Below are positions 45,775 through 54,006 of a stretch of DNA of 64,000 nt, in pieces. Position numbers and translations under genes: made by a program. Source of the DNA: Gleimia europaea ACS-120-V-Col10b (GTDB lineage: Bacteria > Actinomycetota > Actinomycetes > Actinomycetales > Actinomycetaceae). Every line of letters begins with the position of its first letter. Within the stretch, counting starts at the first letter, position 1. The stretch is taken from the NCBI RefSeq assembly GCF_000411155.1, contig NZ_KE150268.1:28901-92900 (forward strand), given 5' to 3'. The notes beneath the pieces are model-generated. The model saw only the letters and a list, made by a program, of their open reading frames with translations. It was not told the origin of the DNA and ran no database searches.

Positions 45775-45809
45775 TTGGGGCGGTGTGGCGCTTGTCCACA
45801 CCGCCCCAA
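45775..45809 (+). terminator. Strong hairpin inside the rpsP-rimM-trmD operon (attenuator)
   Basis: Perfect 14-bp stem (45775-45788 with 45796-45809), 7-base loop CGCTTGT, between the KH gene and rimM. It is followed by GTCATATTTTGAC rather than a pure T-run, so partial termination or mRNA processing is more likely than a full stop. Confidence 0.7.
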
Positions 45810-45840
45810 GTCATATTTTGACCTGAGGCGGTGGGTATTG

Positions 45841-46341
45841 ATGGAGCTTTTGGTTGCGGTTGTGGGGCCGGCGCACGCTCTTAAGGGCGAGGTCGCGTTG
45901 GATTTGCGGACGGATTCTCCGCAGGAGCGGTTTTTCGAGGGCGCGCAATTTGATGCGGCCTCGCACGGGGTACTAACAGTGGAGTCGATTCGCGTTCATA
46001 AGGGCCGGATGCTGGTCAAGTTTGAAGAGATCCATGACAGGACGGACGCGGAGGAGCTTCGCGGTGCTCATTTGATGGTTAACGTCGATGAGTCCCAAGA
46101 TGAGGATGACGCCTGGTATCCGCATGAGTTGATGGGGTTGAAGGTGCGCACGATTGCAGGAGAGCCTCGCGGTATGGTTGCTCGCTTTGTTCCGGGCGCC
46201 GCGCAGGATCTGCTGGTGGTGGATTACGACGGCCGCGAGGTTTTGGTGCCATTTGTGAGGCAGATTGTGCCTGAGGTGCTACTTGATGAGGGCACGATTG
46301 TGGTTGATCCGCCGGGCGGCCTCTTTGACGATGAGGGGTGA
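45841..46341 (+). CDS. rimM: Ribosome maturation factor RimM
   Basis: 166 residues: the N-terminal domain has VVGPAHALKGEVAL, and the C-terminal PRC-barrel has YPHELMGLKVRT and ends VPEVLLDEGTIVVDPPGGLF. It binds S19 and helps mature the 30S head. ATG 45841 was preferred over the earlier frame opening, whose first 22 codons run through the hairpin. trmD overlaps its end. Confidence 0.94.
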   Translation: MELLVAVVGPAHALKGEVALDLRTDSPQERFFEGAQFDAASHGVLTVESIRVHKGRMLVKFEEIHDRTDAEELRGAHLMVNVDESQDEDDAWYPHELMGLKVRTIAGEPRGMVARFVPGAAQDLLVVDYDGREVLVPFVRQIVPEVLLDEGTIVVDPPGGLFDDEG

Positions 46342-46346
46342 GCTCC

Positions 46347-47735
46347 GTGCGGTTTGATTTGGTTTCGATTTTTCCGCAGTTCTTTGATGCGCTTGATCTG
46401 TCCCTGATGGGCAAGGCGAAGGACTCGGGTGCAGTGCGGATTGCCTCGCATGATTTGCGAGATTGGACGCAAGATCGCCATCGCACGGTTGATGATTCGC
46501 CGTATGGTGGCGGTGCGGGCATGGTGATGCGCCCAGATATTTGGGGGAAAGCCCTAGATGATATCCTCCAGCTTCCAGCGCAGGATGTAGCTGGCGCCTC
46601 GCCGGCACGCGGCGCGCTTGGCAGGACGGGTAGTGATTATAACTCGCGCGCTACTCGCCGAGTGTTGGCGGTTCCTACTCCCTCGGGGAAACCTCTTTCG
46701 CAACGGGACGTGGAGAGCTTGTGTAACGCTGACCAGATCGTGGTTGCTTGCGGGCGGTATGAGGGCATTGACCAGCGTGTTATTGACTATTACGCAGACA
46801 TGGCAGGCGTTGAGGTATTTGAGTACTCCATTGGCGATTATGTGCTAAACGGTGGCGAGGTGGCGGCGATCGTGCTTGTGGAGGCCGTTGCGCGCCTGCT
46901 CGATGGGTTCATGGGTAATCCCGCATCTTTGGAAGAAGAGTCGTTCGCAGGTAACGTTCTTGAATATCCTGCTTATACGAGACCAGCGCAGTGGCGCGGA
47001 CTCGAAGTGCCGGGCGTGCTGCTGGGCGGCAACCACGCGCAAATCGAGTCGTGGAGGAGGGAGAAGTCTCTCGCCAAGACAGCGCGGGTGCGGCCCGACC
47101 TCATCGACCAAACAAATCCGCAAACTCTTTCACTGGAAGACCGGGAGGTTTTGGCACGTTTCGGGTGGATCGCGCCGCGTGACGGTTCAGCTTGGCAACG
47201 GGTGACGATCCGCCTCGCCGCATTCGCGGACGTGGCGGAGATCGCCCACGTTGCGGCCGTCACGTTCCCGGACGCGTGCCCGGCATATGTCACCGAGGAA
47301 GCTCAGGCTGAGCACATCGCTAACAACTTGTCGAGCGAGGTTGTAGCTTCGTGGCTACAAGAGCCGAATCATCGCGTTTTGGTGGCTGTGATTGACGAGC
47401 GGATCGAGGCGTACACCCTGGTCATCATGTATGAGGATGGCGATTATCCCAGTGACGTTCCAGCCGATGAGGTCGCTGCGGCCCCCACCTACATTTCGAA
47501 GTTGTATACGACGTCGAAGTGGCGGGGATCGGGGCTTGCAGGGGGGATCTTCGAGGCCGCGATTGAGGATGCGAAGCCGTTTGCAAAGGGCACCCAGTTG
47601 GTGCTCGGCACAGCTCGAGAGAATAAGCGGGCGCGGAGCTTCTACCGCAGGCACGGGTTTGTGACCACAGGTAAGCGCGTGTTTATGGTTGGAGATATTC
47701 GAAACGTTGACGTGGTCATGACCCGGCCTGTCTAG
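46347..47735 (+). CDS. trmD: TrmD tRNA (guanine37-N1)-methyltransferase fused to a GNAT acetyltransferase domain
   Basis: 462 residues. Residues 1 to about 275 are TrmD: VSIFPQFFDALDLSL, DDSPYGGGAGMV, CGRYEGID and the trefoil-knot loop SIGDYVLNGGEVAA near 160; they methylate G37 of tRNAs with SAM. Residues about 285-462 form a GNAT fold, with VTIRLAAFADVAEIAHVAA, the acetyl-CoA loop WRGSGLAGG near 390 and ARSFYRRHGFVTTGK. The frame is open across the joint with no stop. GTG 46347 has GAGGGG nine bases upstream; GTG 46338 overlapping the rimM stop is possible. The GNAT substrate is unknown. Confidence 0.93.
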   Translation: MRFDLVSIFPQFFDALDLSLMGKAKDSGAVRIASHDLRDWTQDRHRTVDDSPYGGGAGMVMRPDIWGKALDDILQLPAQDVAGASPARGALGRTGSDYNSRATRRVLAVPTPSGKPLSQRDVESLCNADQIVVACGRYEGIDQRVIDYYADMAGVEVFEYSIGDYVLNGGEVAAIVLVEAVARLLDGFMGNPASLEEESFAGNVLEYPAYTRPAQWRGLEVPGVLLGGNHAQIESWRREKSLAKTARVRPDLIDQTNPQTLSLEDREVLARFGWIAPRDGSAWQRVTIRLAAFADVAEIAHVAAVTFPDACPAYVTEEAQAEHIANNLSSEVVASWLQEPNHRVLVAVIDERIEAYTLVIMYEDGDYPSDVPADEVAAAPTYISKLYTTSKWRGSGLAGGIFEAAIEDAKPFAKGTQLVLGTARENKRARSFYRRHGFVTTGKRVFMVGDIRNVDVVMTRPV

Positions 47736-47855
47736 GCAAGTCTGTTAGGTCCCCGGGTCTTGGAGGCGGGGCGGCTGCAATCTTCTTCGCCGCCTCGCAT
47801 GATTCAACGGGCCGTGAGGTTGGTAACTTACCGGCGGATGCGAGCAGATGCAGTA

Positions 47856-47884
47856 TCGACTGTATCCTCGTTATATGGCACAAT
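47856..47884 (+). promoter_or_regulatory. Probable rplS promoter
   Basis: TCGACT (47856-47861), 17 bases, CACAAT (47879-47884) within TGGCACAATGG, the same 11-mer as upstream of rpsP. Confidence 0.5.
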
Positions 47885-47890
47885 GGGGCG

Positions 47891-48014
47891 GTTGGAAAAT
47901 GGCGGTGAAACCTGCCGCAGGGGGACACCGAGGCCAGATTCCACAAATGTAGTCGGCGGCTAGGCCGCTAAATGATCAGGTCTGACCTGCGGCAGTTTTG
48001 ATCGGGAGATTAAC
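47891..48014 (+). promoter_or_regulatory. Structured 5' leader of rplS
   Basis: About 120 bases of leader. ctgccgcagg (47912-47921) pairs with cctgcggcag (47986-47995), which is followed by TTTT. Inside it are gcggc-tag-gccgc and caggt-ctg-acctg hairpins. The outer stem plus T-run could terminate transcription, and the alternatives could compete, which suggests an L19 autoregulatory leader or attenuator (inference). Confidence 0.5.
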
Positions 48015-48362
48015 ATGCAGAAGCTAGATTTCGTTGACGAGCCTTCGCTACGCACCGATATTCCGGATTTCAAGGCCGGGGACACCGTCAAGGTGAACGT
48101 GAAGGTTACGGAAGGTAACCGTACTCGTATCCAGGTTTTCCAGGGTATTGTAATCGCTCGTCAGGGTGAGGGCATTCGTGAGACCTTCACCGTTCGCAAG
48201 ATTTCGTTTGGTGTTGGCGTAGAGCGTACGTTCCCGCTACATGCTCCAACCGTTGAGTCCATTGAGGTTGTGACTGTTGGTCGCGTTCGTCGCGCCAAGC
48301 TGTACTACCTGCGTGACCGTCACGGCAAGGCAGCTAAGGTTCGCGAGAAGCGCGCTAACTAA
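48015..48362 (+). CDS. rplS: 50S ribosomal protein L19
   Basis: 115 residues, full-length L19: [29 protein letters not shown] and the C-terminal [20 protein letters not shown]. Located at the 30S-50S interface. Good GGGAG ribosome site before the ATG. Confidence 0.97.
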   Translation: MQKLDFVDEPSLRTDIPDFKAGDTVKVNVKVTEGNRTRIQVFQGIVIARQGEGIRETFTVRKISFGVGVERTFPLHAPTVESIEVVTVGRVRRAKLYYLRDRHGKAAKVREKRAN

Positions 48363-48375
48363 TATAGTGCTTGCA

Positions 48376-48401
48376 CATGCCCCGGCAAATGCCGGGGCAT
48401 G
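48376..48401 (+). terminator. rplS terminator
   Basis: Perfect 11-bp stem (48376-48386 with 48391-48401), loop AAAT; followed by ACTGTTAT. Confidence 0.8.
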
Positions 48402-48503
48402 ACTGTTATGAGCCCTATGTGCGCGTGGGCGTTTGATGTAGGCACCCCAGGCTGGGTAGTTTTAAGCTAGAGCATTGGACGTGGTCTGAGAATTAGGAGA
48501 TTT

Positions 48504-49277
48504 ATGCAGGACTTCGAAGCTGCGGTCGTTGAACGTGAGCGACGTTCTCCTAAATTAGGGGCTGCCTATCAGCCTCGTCATGCGCACCCGGATTCGAAAA
48601 GACAGGGTGAATCGCGCAGAAAAACTACTGCGTGGGGCCGTGTTCGCGAAGTTTTGTTAATCCTAGTTTTCGCGTTGATATTGTCCTCGTTTTTGCGGGC
48701 ATTTTTGGTGCAGGCGTTTTGGATCCCCTCTAGTTCGATGGAAGACACTTTGCAGATTGGCGATAACGTCCTCGTGTCTAGGCTTACGCCGGGGCCGTTC
48801 ACGCTCGAGCGCGGCGACGTGGTGGTTTTTCGAGATGCTAATGGGTGGCTCCAGCCCGTTGCTGAGCGTGGAGGAGTGGCCGGTGCGATTGATAAGGCTT
48901 TGGTATATACGGGTTTGCGGCCAGCCTCGGGCGATCAACATTTGGTGAAGCGCGTGATCGGCGTGGGAGGTGACACGGTTGAGTGCTGTGATGATGGTGG
49001 TCGCCTGCGGGTGAATGGCCAGTCTATTTCGGAGCCGTATTTGAAGGCGGGGTCGGATAACTCGGTGCAGCCATTCAGTGTGACCGTTCCGACGGGGCAC
49101 CTTTGGGTGATGGGCGACAATCGTAATCACTCTGCAGATTCGCGCGCGCATATGACTATTCCGGATCTCGCTTTTGTTGATGTGAATGATGTTGTGGGAA
49201 AGGCTATTTGGGTTAGCTGGCCTTTTGCACATTGGTCGGATCCCACGGACAATTCACCTTTTCAGAGCGTGCGGTGA
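48504..49277 (+). CDS. lepB: Signal peptidase I
   Basis: 257 residues with one membrane helix (about 48-70). The S26 catalytic pair is Ser78 in PSSSMEDTL and Lys149 in HLVKRVIGVGGD; boxes GDVVVFRD and GDNRNHSADSR follow. It removes signal peptides from exported proteins on the outer face of the membrane. rnhB starts at the next base after the stop. Confidence 0.96.
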   Translation: MQDFEAAVVERERRSPKLGAAYQPRHAHPDSKRQGESRRKTTAWGRVREVLLILVFALILSSFLRAFLVQAFWIPSSSMEDTLQIGDNVLVSRLTPGPFTLERGDVVVFRDANGWLQPVAERGGVAGAIDKALVYTGLRPASGDQHLVKRVIGVGGDTVECCDDGGRLRVNGQSISEPYLKAGSDNSVQPFSVTVPTGHLWVMGDNRNHSADSRAHMTIPDLAFVDVNDVVGKAIWVSWPFAHWSDPTDNSPFQSVR

Positions 49278-49940
49278 GTGACGTTGAAGGTTGCAACCAC
49301 GAGCGTTGAACGGAACCTCGCTCGGTTTGGCACGGTTGTTGGCATGGACGAGGTCGGTCGCGGTGCGCTCGCCGGTCCGGTGGCGGTGGGCGCCGCGGTT
49401 TCTCCTGGCGTGGAGCCGGATGCCGCTCTGGCGGATTCGAAGTTTTTGTCTCCGGCGGCCCGGGAGAGGTTGGTTTCGCAGGCTGCAAGGTGGGCGTGGC
49501 CTACTGCTGTGGGGATGGCGTCGGCTGCCGAGGTTGATGAGCTAGGTATGACGGCGGCTTTGCGCACGGCAGGGCTTCGCGCTCTGGGGGCGTTGACGTC
49601 TGCTGGGGTGAGGCCGGATGTGGTCTTGCTGGATGGGTCGTATGATTGGCTGACTCCCCAGGAGGATTTGTTTGGCGCCTCTAGGGGACGGGACGCGTTT
49701 GTTGCTGTTGGACAGCCGAGGGTGCAGACCTTGGTGAAGGCTGACTCGCTGTGTTCGGTGGTGGCGGCGGCCTCGATTGTGGCAAAGGTAGTGCGTGACC
49801 ATCTGATGGTGTCTTTACCGGATCCTGGGTATGGTTGGGCGTCAAATAAGGGGTATGCGTCGGTGGCACATCGTGAGGCGCTGGCCAGGATCGGCGTGAG
49901 CGCTTATCATCGGCAGTCGTGGCGGCTTTTACAGGATTAG
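49278..49940 (+). CDS. rnhB: Ribonuclease HII
   Basis: 220 residues, GTG start. GMDEVGRGALAGPV carries the acidic DE pair (Asp24/Glu25), followed by VLLDGSYDWL and the KADSLCSVVAAASIVAKVVRD helix. It removes ribonucleotides from DNA. The order lepB-rnhB-DUF2469 is typical of actinobacteria. Confidence 0.95.
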   Translation: MTLKVATTSVERNLARFGTVVGMDEVGRGALAGPVAVGAAVSPGVEPDAALADSKFLSPAARERLVSQAARWAWPTAVGMASAAEVDELGMTAALRTAGLRALGALTSAGVRPDVVLLDGSYDWLTPQEDLFGASRGRDAFVAVGQPRVQTLVKADSLCSVVAAASIVAKVVRDHLMVSLPDPGYGWASNKGYASVAHREALARIGVSAYHRQSWRLLQD

Positions 49941-49964
49941 TTCTGACAGGAAGGGGCTTGGGGG

Positions 49965-50264
49965 ATGAATCCTGAGATTGAGAATTACGAGAACAATTTG
50001 GAGCTTGATCTGTTCCGCGAGTATCGCGACGTGATCAGCTTGTTCAAGTACGTAGTGGAGTCGGAGCGGCGTTTTTACTTGTGCAATCAGGTTGATTTGC
50101 AGGTGCATCCGGTTGGCAGTGATGTTTTTTTCGAGTTGCGCCTTGAGGATGCCTGGGTTTGGGATATTTACCGTTCGTCACGGTTTGTGAAGTCGGTGCG
50201 CGTTTTGACGTTTAAGGACGTGAATATTGAGGAGCTAGCTAAGTCGGAGCTAGAGCTTCCATAA
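49965..50264 (+). CDS. DUF2469 family conserved protein
   Basis: 99 residues, acidic (MNPEIENYENNLELDLFREYRDV, FYLCNQVDLQVH, LEDAWVWDIYR). Small protein strongly conserved in actinobacteria after rnhB; function unknown. GGAAGGGG precedes the ATG. Confidence 0.92.
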   Translation: MNPEIENYENNLELDLFREYRDVISLFKYVVESERRFYLCNQVDLQVHPVGSDVFFELRLEDAWVWDIYRSSRFVKSVRVLTFKDVNIEELAKSELELP

Positions 50265-50273
50265 TCTGCACGG

Positions 50274-50307
50274 ACGGCGTGCTTGCCCTTTCCGGGCACG
50301 CCGTTTT
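50274..50307 (+). terminator. Terminator after the DUF2469 gene
   Basis: 9-bp stem acggcgtgc (50274-50282) with gcacgccgt (50296-50304), then TTTG. Confidence 0.85.
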
Positions 50308-50877
50308 GATGTCTTCGTGTAGCCCAGCTGAGTGGGGCGCGGTGTCCTGCCCTGCTCCTGCACGTGTCCGACCCAAACTGCCGTACTCACCTTTCTGACC
50401 CGCACCGCCGTATCCGCATTTCAGACCCAAAGTGTCGAATTGGGTAGCTGATTTTGTCGCTTTCCTTCACGTTTGTGCTCTGGTCTGGCGATGAAACAGT
50501 GATTCAGACCCAAAGCGCCGAATTAGGATGCTGTTTTGGTCATTTCCCCTCACAGTTGTGAAAACTGCTGCGGACTGGTTATCGATTCCGACCCGAACTG
50601 TCGATTTAGCCTACGGTTTTGGGTAGTTCCCCTCACGGTCGTGGTATTTACACCGCGTCATGGCGGTATTCCGACAGGAAGTGGCAGAAAGCGAGGCGGA
50701 ATTCGCCGCTTTCCCTCACAATCGTGTTTCTGACCTACTACCGCATCAAGCCTCGCCCGCCTCAGCCTCGTAGTCGTGGAAGGCGGCTCGGGTTTTCCCC
50801 AGAGGTGCGGTTCTTTTCTATGTCCACACCCGTGTCCGACTCGTGCCCTCCTCATTTGCGCTAGGTAGCACGATGGT
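50308..50877. other. Gene-free stretch holding tandem repeats
   Basis: No convincing protein gene on either strand across about 570 bases. Most of it (50367-50752) is the repeat block described separately. The remainder contains GC-rich DNA without clear signals and the probable promoter region for the yraN-comM-dprA-xerC genes. Confidence 0.7.
50367..50752 (+). repeat. Tandem degenerate repeats: 27-bp units running into four 83-bp units
   Basis: Units starting TCCGACCC/TCTGACCC/TCAGACCC occur at 50367, 50394 and 50421 (27-bp steps), then at 50421, 50504, 50587 and 50670 (exact 83-bp steps). An inner block CCCTCAC-NNNN-GTG keeps the same 83-bp phase in all four copies (ends of CAC at 50470, 50553, 50636, 50719), so there are no net indels. 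Copies differ at many bases, so the array is old or each copy is under its own selection. It is not a CRISPR array: there are no conserved repeat/variable spacer units. Confidence 0.85.
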
Positions 50878-50892
50878 GTGCGGGAGGTTTTG

Positions 50893-51246
50893 ATGGCTAG
50901 GACACATAGGTTAGGCCAGGTTGGTGAGGATTTGGTGGCGGAGTACCTCACCGAACAGGGCTGGCAGATTCTGGACAGGAATTATAGGAGGCGGGGTGTA
51001 GAGCTCGACATTGTGGCGCGTGATCCAAAGCGGGGGATCGTGTTTGTGGAGGTGAAAACCCGTTCGGCTCGGGGCGCGGCAACCGCGTGGGAGTCGATCA
51101 CGGAACAGAAGATGCGGTTTTTGCGCCGCGGCGCAGCTGTTTGGTTGTCGGAGCATCAGCAGAGCGGTTCTGTATGTATGGACGCGGTGGTCGTGAAAGT
51201 GAGGGGAAGTATGGCTGACATCGAGCATCGTAAGGGGATTGTATGA
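50893..51246 (+). CDS. UPF0102 (YraN) family endonuclease-like protein
   Basis: 117 residues, restriction-enzyme-like fold: GQVGEDLVAEYLTEQGW, GVELDIVARDP and VFVEVKTRS give the E-D-ExK pattern. ATG 50893 has GGGAGG upstream. YraN proteins accompany comM/dprA in many genomes; possible DNA processing role. comM overlaps its end (ATGA). Confidence 0.92.
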   Translation: MARTHRLGQVGEDLVAEYLTEQGWQILDRNYRRRGVELDIVARDPKRGIVFVEVKTRSARGAATAWESITEQKMRFLRRGAAVWLSEHQQSGSVCMDAVVVKVRGSMADIEHRKGIV

Positions 51247-52802
51247 GGCCGATTTTGGTGCGCACGCACGCGGTGGCGTGGTCAGGGATTACAGCGCACA
51301 TTATTGCGGTTGAAACGCACGTTGGTTCGGGTCTGGTGTCGTTCAACTTGGTTGGGATGCCGGACGCGTCGGTGCGGGAGTCGCGCGATCGGGTGCGGGC
51401 AGCTCTCCAGTCGTGTGGTGTTGATTGGTTTGAGCATCGCGTGACGGTGAATCTGTCGCCGGCTGGGATCCCGAAGGCCGGGTCGGCGTTCGATTTGGCG
51501 ATCGCGGTGGGCCTGTTGGCTGCGCGGGGAGTGGTGTCGCCTAAGGCCGTTGATGGCGCGGTGTTTATGGCGGAGCTGGGTTTGGATGGTTCGTTGCGTC
51601 CGATCCGGGGAGTATTACCTGCGGTGGTTGGGGCGCGTCGTCAGGGTATGGCGCAGGTTGTGGTGGCGGAGGATTCGCTCGCAGAGGCGCGCTTGTTGTC
51701 CGGTGTGGAAGTTCTTGGTTTCAGTCATTTGCGTGATCTTGTTGCTCATTTTGGAGGCCGTTTGCCTGAGGGGTTGCCGGCTCTTATTTCGCGCGAGGCT
51801 CCACCCTTACAGCCGGAGGTTGCGTGTGCGCATGACGAGGTCGATTTAGCTGACGTGCGGGGCCAAGCATTCGCGACGGAGGGGCTGGTGTTGGCGGCTG
51901 CAGGTGGCCATCACCTGCTGTTGGTTGGGGAGCCGGGCGCGGGAAAAACGATGCTTGCTAAACGCTTGCCCACCATTTTACCGCCCCTCGATGATGAGGA
52001 TGCTATTGAGGTGACTGCGATCCACTCTATTTGCGGCACGTTTGATCCGTCTCGCGGGTTGATGAGGACGCCGCCGATCGAAGCTCCCCATCATAGTGCG
52101 ACGATGGCTGCGATTATCGGTGGCGGAACTGGGATTCCGCGGCCAGGCGCGATTTCGCGCGCGCATGCGGGTGTCTTGGTGCTCGACGAGGCGGCTGAGT
52201 TCGCGCCGCAGGTGCTGGATGCGATGCGTCAGCCCTTGGAATCGGGTGTTGTGAACTTGCATCGGGCGCGCCATCACGTGGAGTATCCCGCTCGATTCCA
52301 GTTGGTTTTGGCTTCTAATCCGTGTCCGTGCGGGCATGCGATTAGTCGCCGTAAGTCGTGTATGTGTTCGTCGTTGCAGCGCCGCCGCTATATGAGTCGG
52401 TTGTCGGGCCCGCTGTTGGATCGGATGGATATTCAGGTTCCGATGATGACGCCGTCTGCGGCGGAGCTTTCGGATCCTCCGGCATATACGTCTGCGGATG
52501 CGCGGAGGCTGGTAGAGCAAGCGCGGCAGCGGGCGCGCGAGCGGTGGCGCGGAACGCCTTGGACAATGAACGCGCACGTCCCGTCGCGCTTGCTCCATGA
52601 TCCGAAGTATGGGATCGAACCAGCGGTGTATCGGGGTGTGGAGCGCGCTATCGAGGATGGGACGTTGAGTTTGCGCGGGGCGGATCGAGTGTTGCGTTTG
52701 GCTCTCACAATTGCGGATGTGCGCGGTGCGCGCCGGGTGGGGCTTTCAGAGCTCGTTAGTTCTTTGAAGTTTAGGAACGGAGTTGATGATGCGAATTCCT
52801 GA
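51243..52802 (+). CDS. comM: ComM/YifB-type AAA ATPase (Mg-chelatase-like)
   Basis: 519 residues: N-terminal Lon-like domain (VETHVGSGLVSFNLVGMPD), AAA core with Walker A VGEPGAGKTMLAKRL, Walker B VLVLDEAAEF and NPCPCGH, and a C-terminal winged region. ComM is a hexameric helicase that drives branch migration during natural transformation. In an operon with yraN and dprA. Confidence 0.95.
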   Translation: MRPILVRTHAVAWSGITAHIIAVETHVGSGLVSFNLVGMPDASVRESRDRVRAALQSCGVDWFEHRVTVNLSPAGIPKAGSAFDLAIAVGLLAARGVVSPKAVDGAVFMAELGLDGSLRPIRGVLPAVVGARRQGMAQVVVAEDSLAEARLLSGVEVLGFSHLRDLVAHFGGRLPEGLPALISREAPPLQPEVACAHDEVDLADVRGQAFATEGLVLAAAGGHHLLLVGEPGAGKTMLAKRLPTILPPLDDEDAIEVTAIHSICGTFDPSRGLMRTPPIEAPHHSATMAAIIGGGTGIPRPGAISRAHAGVLVLDEAAEFAPQVLDAMRQPLESGVVNLHRARHHVEYPARFQLVLASNPCPCGHAISRRKSCMCSSLQRRRYMSRLSGPLLDRMDIQVPMMTPSAAELSDPPAYTSADARRLVEQARQRARERWRGTPWTMNAHVPSRLLHDPKYGIEPAVYRGVERAIEDGTLSLRGADRVLRLALTIADVRGARRVGLSELVSSLKFRNGVDDANS

Positions 52803-53925
52803 TTTAACTAGTGCGAAAGAGGTTGCGTGCGCGTGGAGCGCCATCGTGGAGCCGGGCGACGTTGCTGCGGGGGTTTTGCGTGAGCAGATGGGTAGCGCGG
52901 CGGCGCTCGAGTGGCTTCTAACCCAACCGGACGTAGAGAAGCTCTCGCCGCAGATTCTATTCGACGAGGAGGGTCATGAACGGCCGTGGGTGAAGGCGCT
53001 GAAGAGATGGCTCCCTCGGGTGGAGGATCTGGATGTGCAGCGCGATTTGGACGCGTTGGCTCGGGTGGAGGGGACGGTGCTCTGGCCGGAGCATCCTGCT
53101 TGGCCCGAGGGTCTTAACGATCTGGGCTTGGAGGCTCCGGCTGCTCTGTGGGTGCGCGGAGAGCTAAAAGCGGTGCCGCGGGTGGCGATTGTGGGGGCAA
53201 GGGCGTCGAGTTCGCACGGTAATTCGGTTGCGCGTGATGTCGCGTTTGAGCTTGCTCGCAAGGGCGTGTGCGTGGTGTCGGGAGGAGCGTTTGGTATAGA
53301 TGCGGCTGCTCATGTGGGCGCGTTGAAGGTGGGGCAGACGGTGGCGGTCATGGCCGGGGGTGTATCTAACCTGTATCCGGCGTCTCATATTGACCTGTTT
53401 GAGCAGATCGAGCTTTCGGGAGGGATTGTGGCTGAATGCCCACCGGACTGGCGGCCAGCGCGGTGGCGTTTTTTGAGTCGTAATCGGCTGATCGCGGCGT
53501 TATCGCAGGCGAGCGTGGTGGTGGAAGCGTCGGCGAGGTCAGGGGCTTTGGTAACTATTCGGCGTGCGCGGGATTTGGGCAGACCGGTGGGAGCTTTTCC
53601 CGGTTCGGTGTCGTCACAAATGTCGGCGGGTTGTAATGAGGCGATCCGCGATGGTGTGACTTTGGTGACGAGAGTCGAGGACATATTAGAGCTGATGTCA
53701 GGCATTGGTGACTTCTTGTTCGATATGCCCACGTATAAGAAGCCGCGTCTGGATGCTGACGTGCAACGCATTTTTGACGCGCTTCCGGCGAAGGGCTTCG
53801 CAAAGGTCCCTTGGGTTGCTCGAGCGGCGGGTTTGGGCGTGGATGAGGTAGAGCAGGGGATGACTACACTACTGTTAAAGAAGCTGGTTATTTGCGAAGG
53901 TGATGCTTTCGCGCGGAGCAGGTAG
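52786..53925 (+). CDS. dprA: DNA-processing protein DprA
   Basis: 379 residues. The Rossmann-like DprA core has VAIVGARASSSHG, VVSGGAFGIDAAAH, FLSRNRLIAALSQ and VVVEASARSGAL; a C-terminal winged-helix domain follows (FDALPAKGFAKVPWVARAAGL). It loads RecA on incoming single-stranded DNA. It overlaps the comM end; ATG 52786 or 52789 follows AGGAACGGAG. No complete competence uptake genes are in view, so transformation itself cannot be claimed. Confidence 0.94.
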   Translation: MMRIPDLTSAKEVACAWSAIVEPGDVAAGVLREQMGSAAALEWLLTQPDVEKLSPQILFDEEGHERPWVKALKRWLPRVEDLDVQRDLDALARVEGTVLWPEHPAWPEGLNDLGLEAPAALWVRGELKAVPRVAIVGARASSSHGNSVARDVAFELARKGVCVVSGGAFGIDAAAHVGALKVGQTVAVMAGGVSNLYPASHIDLFEQIELSGGIVAECPPDWRPARWRFLSRNRLIAALSQASVVVEASARSGALVTIRRARDLGRPVGAFPGSVSSQMSAGCNEAIRDGVTLVTRVEDILELMSGIGDFLFDMPTYKKPRLDADVQRIFDALPAKGFAKVPWVARAAGLGVDEVEQGMTTLLLKKLVICEGDAFARSR

Positions 53926-54006
53926 CACCGAAACGTCAGAGAAGTTCGAGCCCAGACTGCGCTACCGGCACGTGCCCGCGACAAATACGATGGGGTGGGG
54001 AGGAAC

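Noticed and set aside
50367..50752. CRISPR array
   Set aside because: Periodicity is whole-unit (27 or 83 bp) with divergence throughout, no constant repeat with unique spacers, and no cas genes nearby.
50536..50864. Small plus-strand frames in the repeat block
   Set aside because: They only follow the repeats, lack ribosome sites and show no domain.
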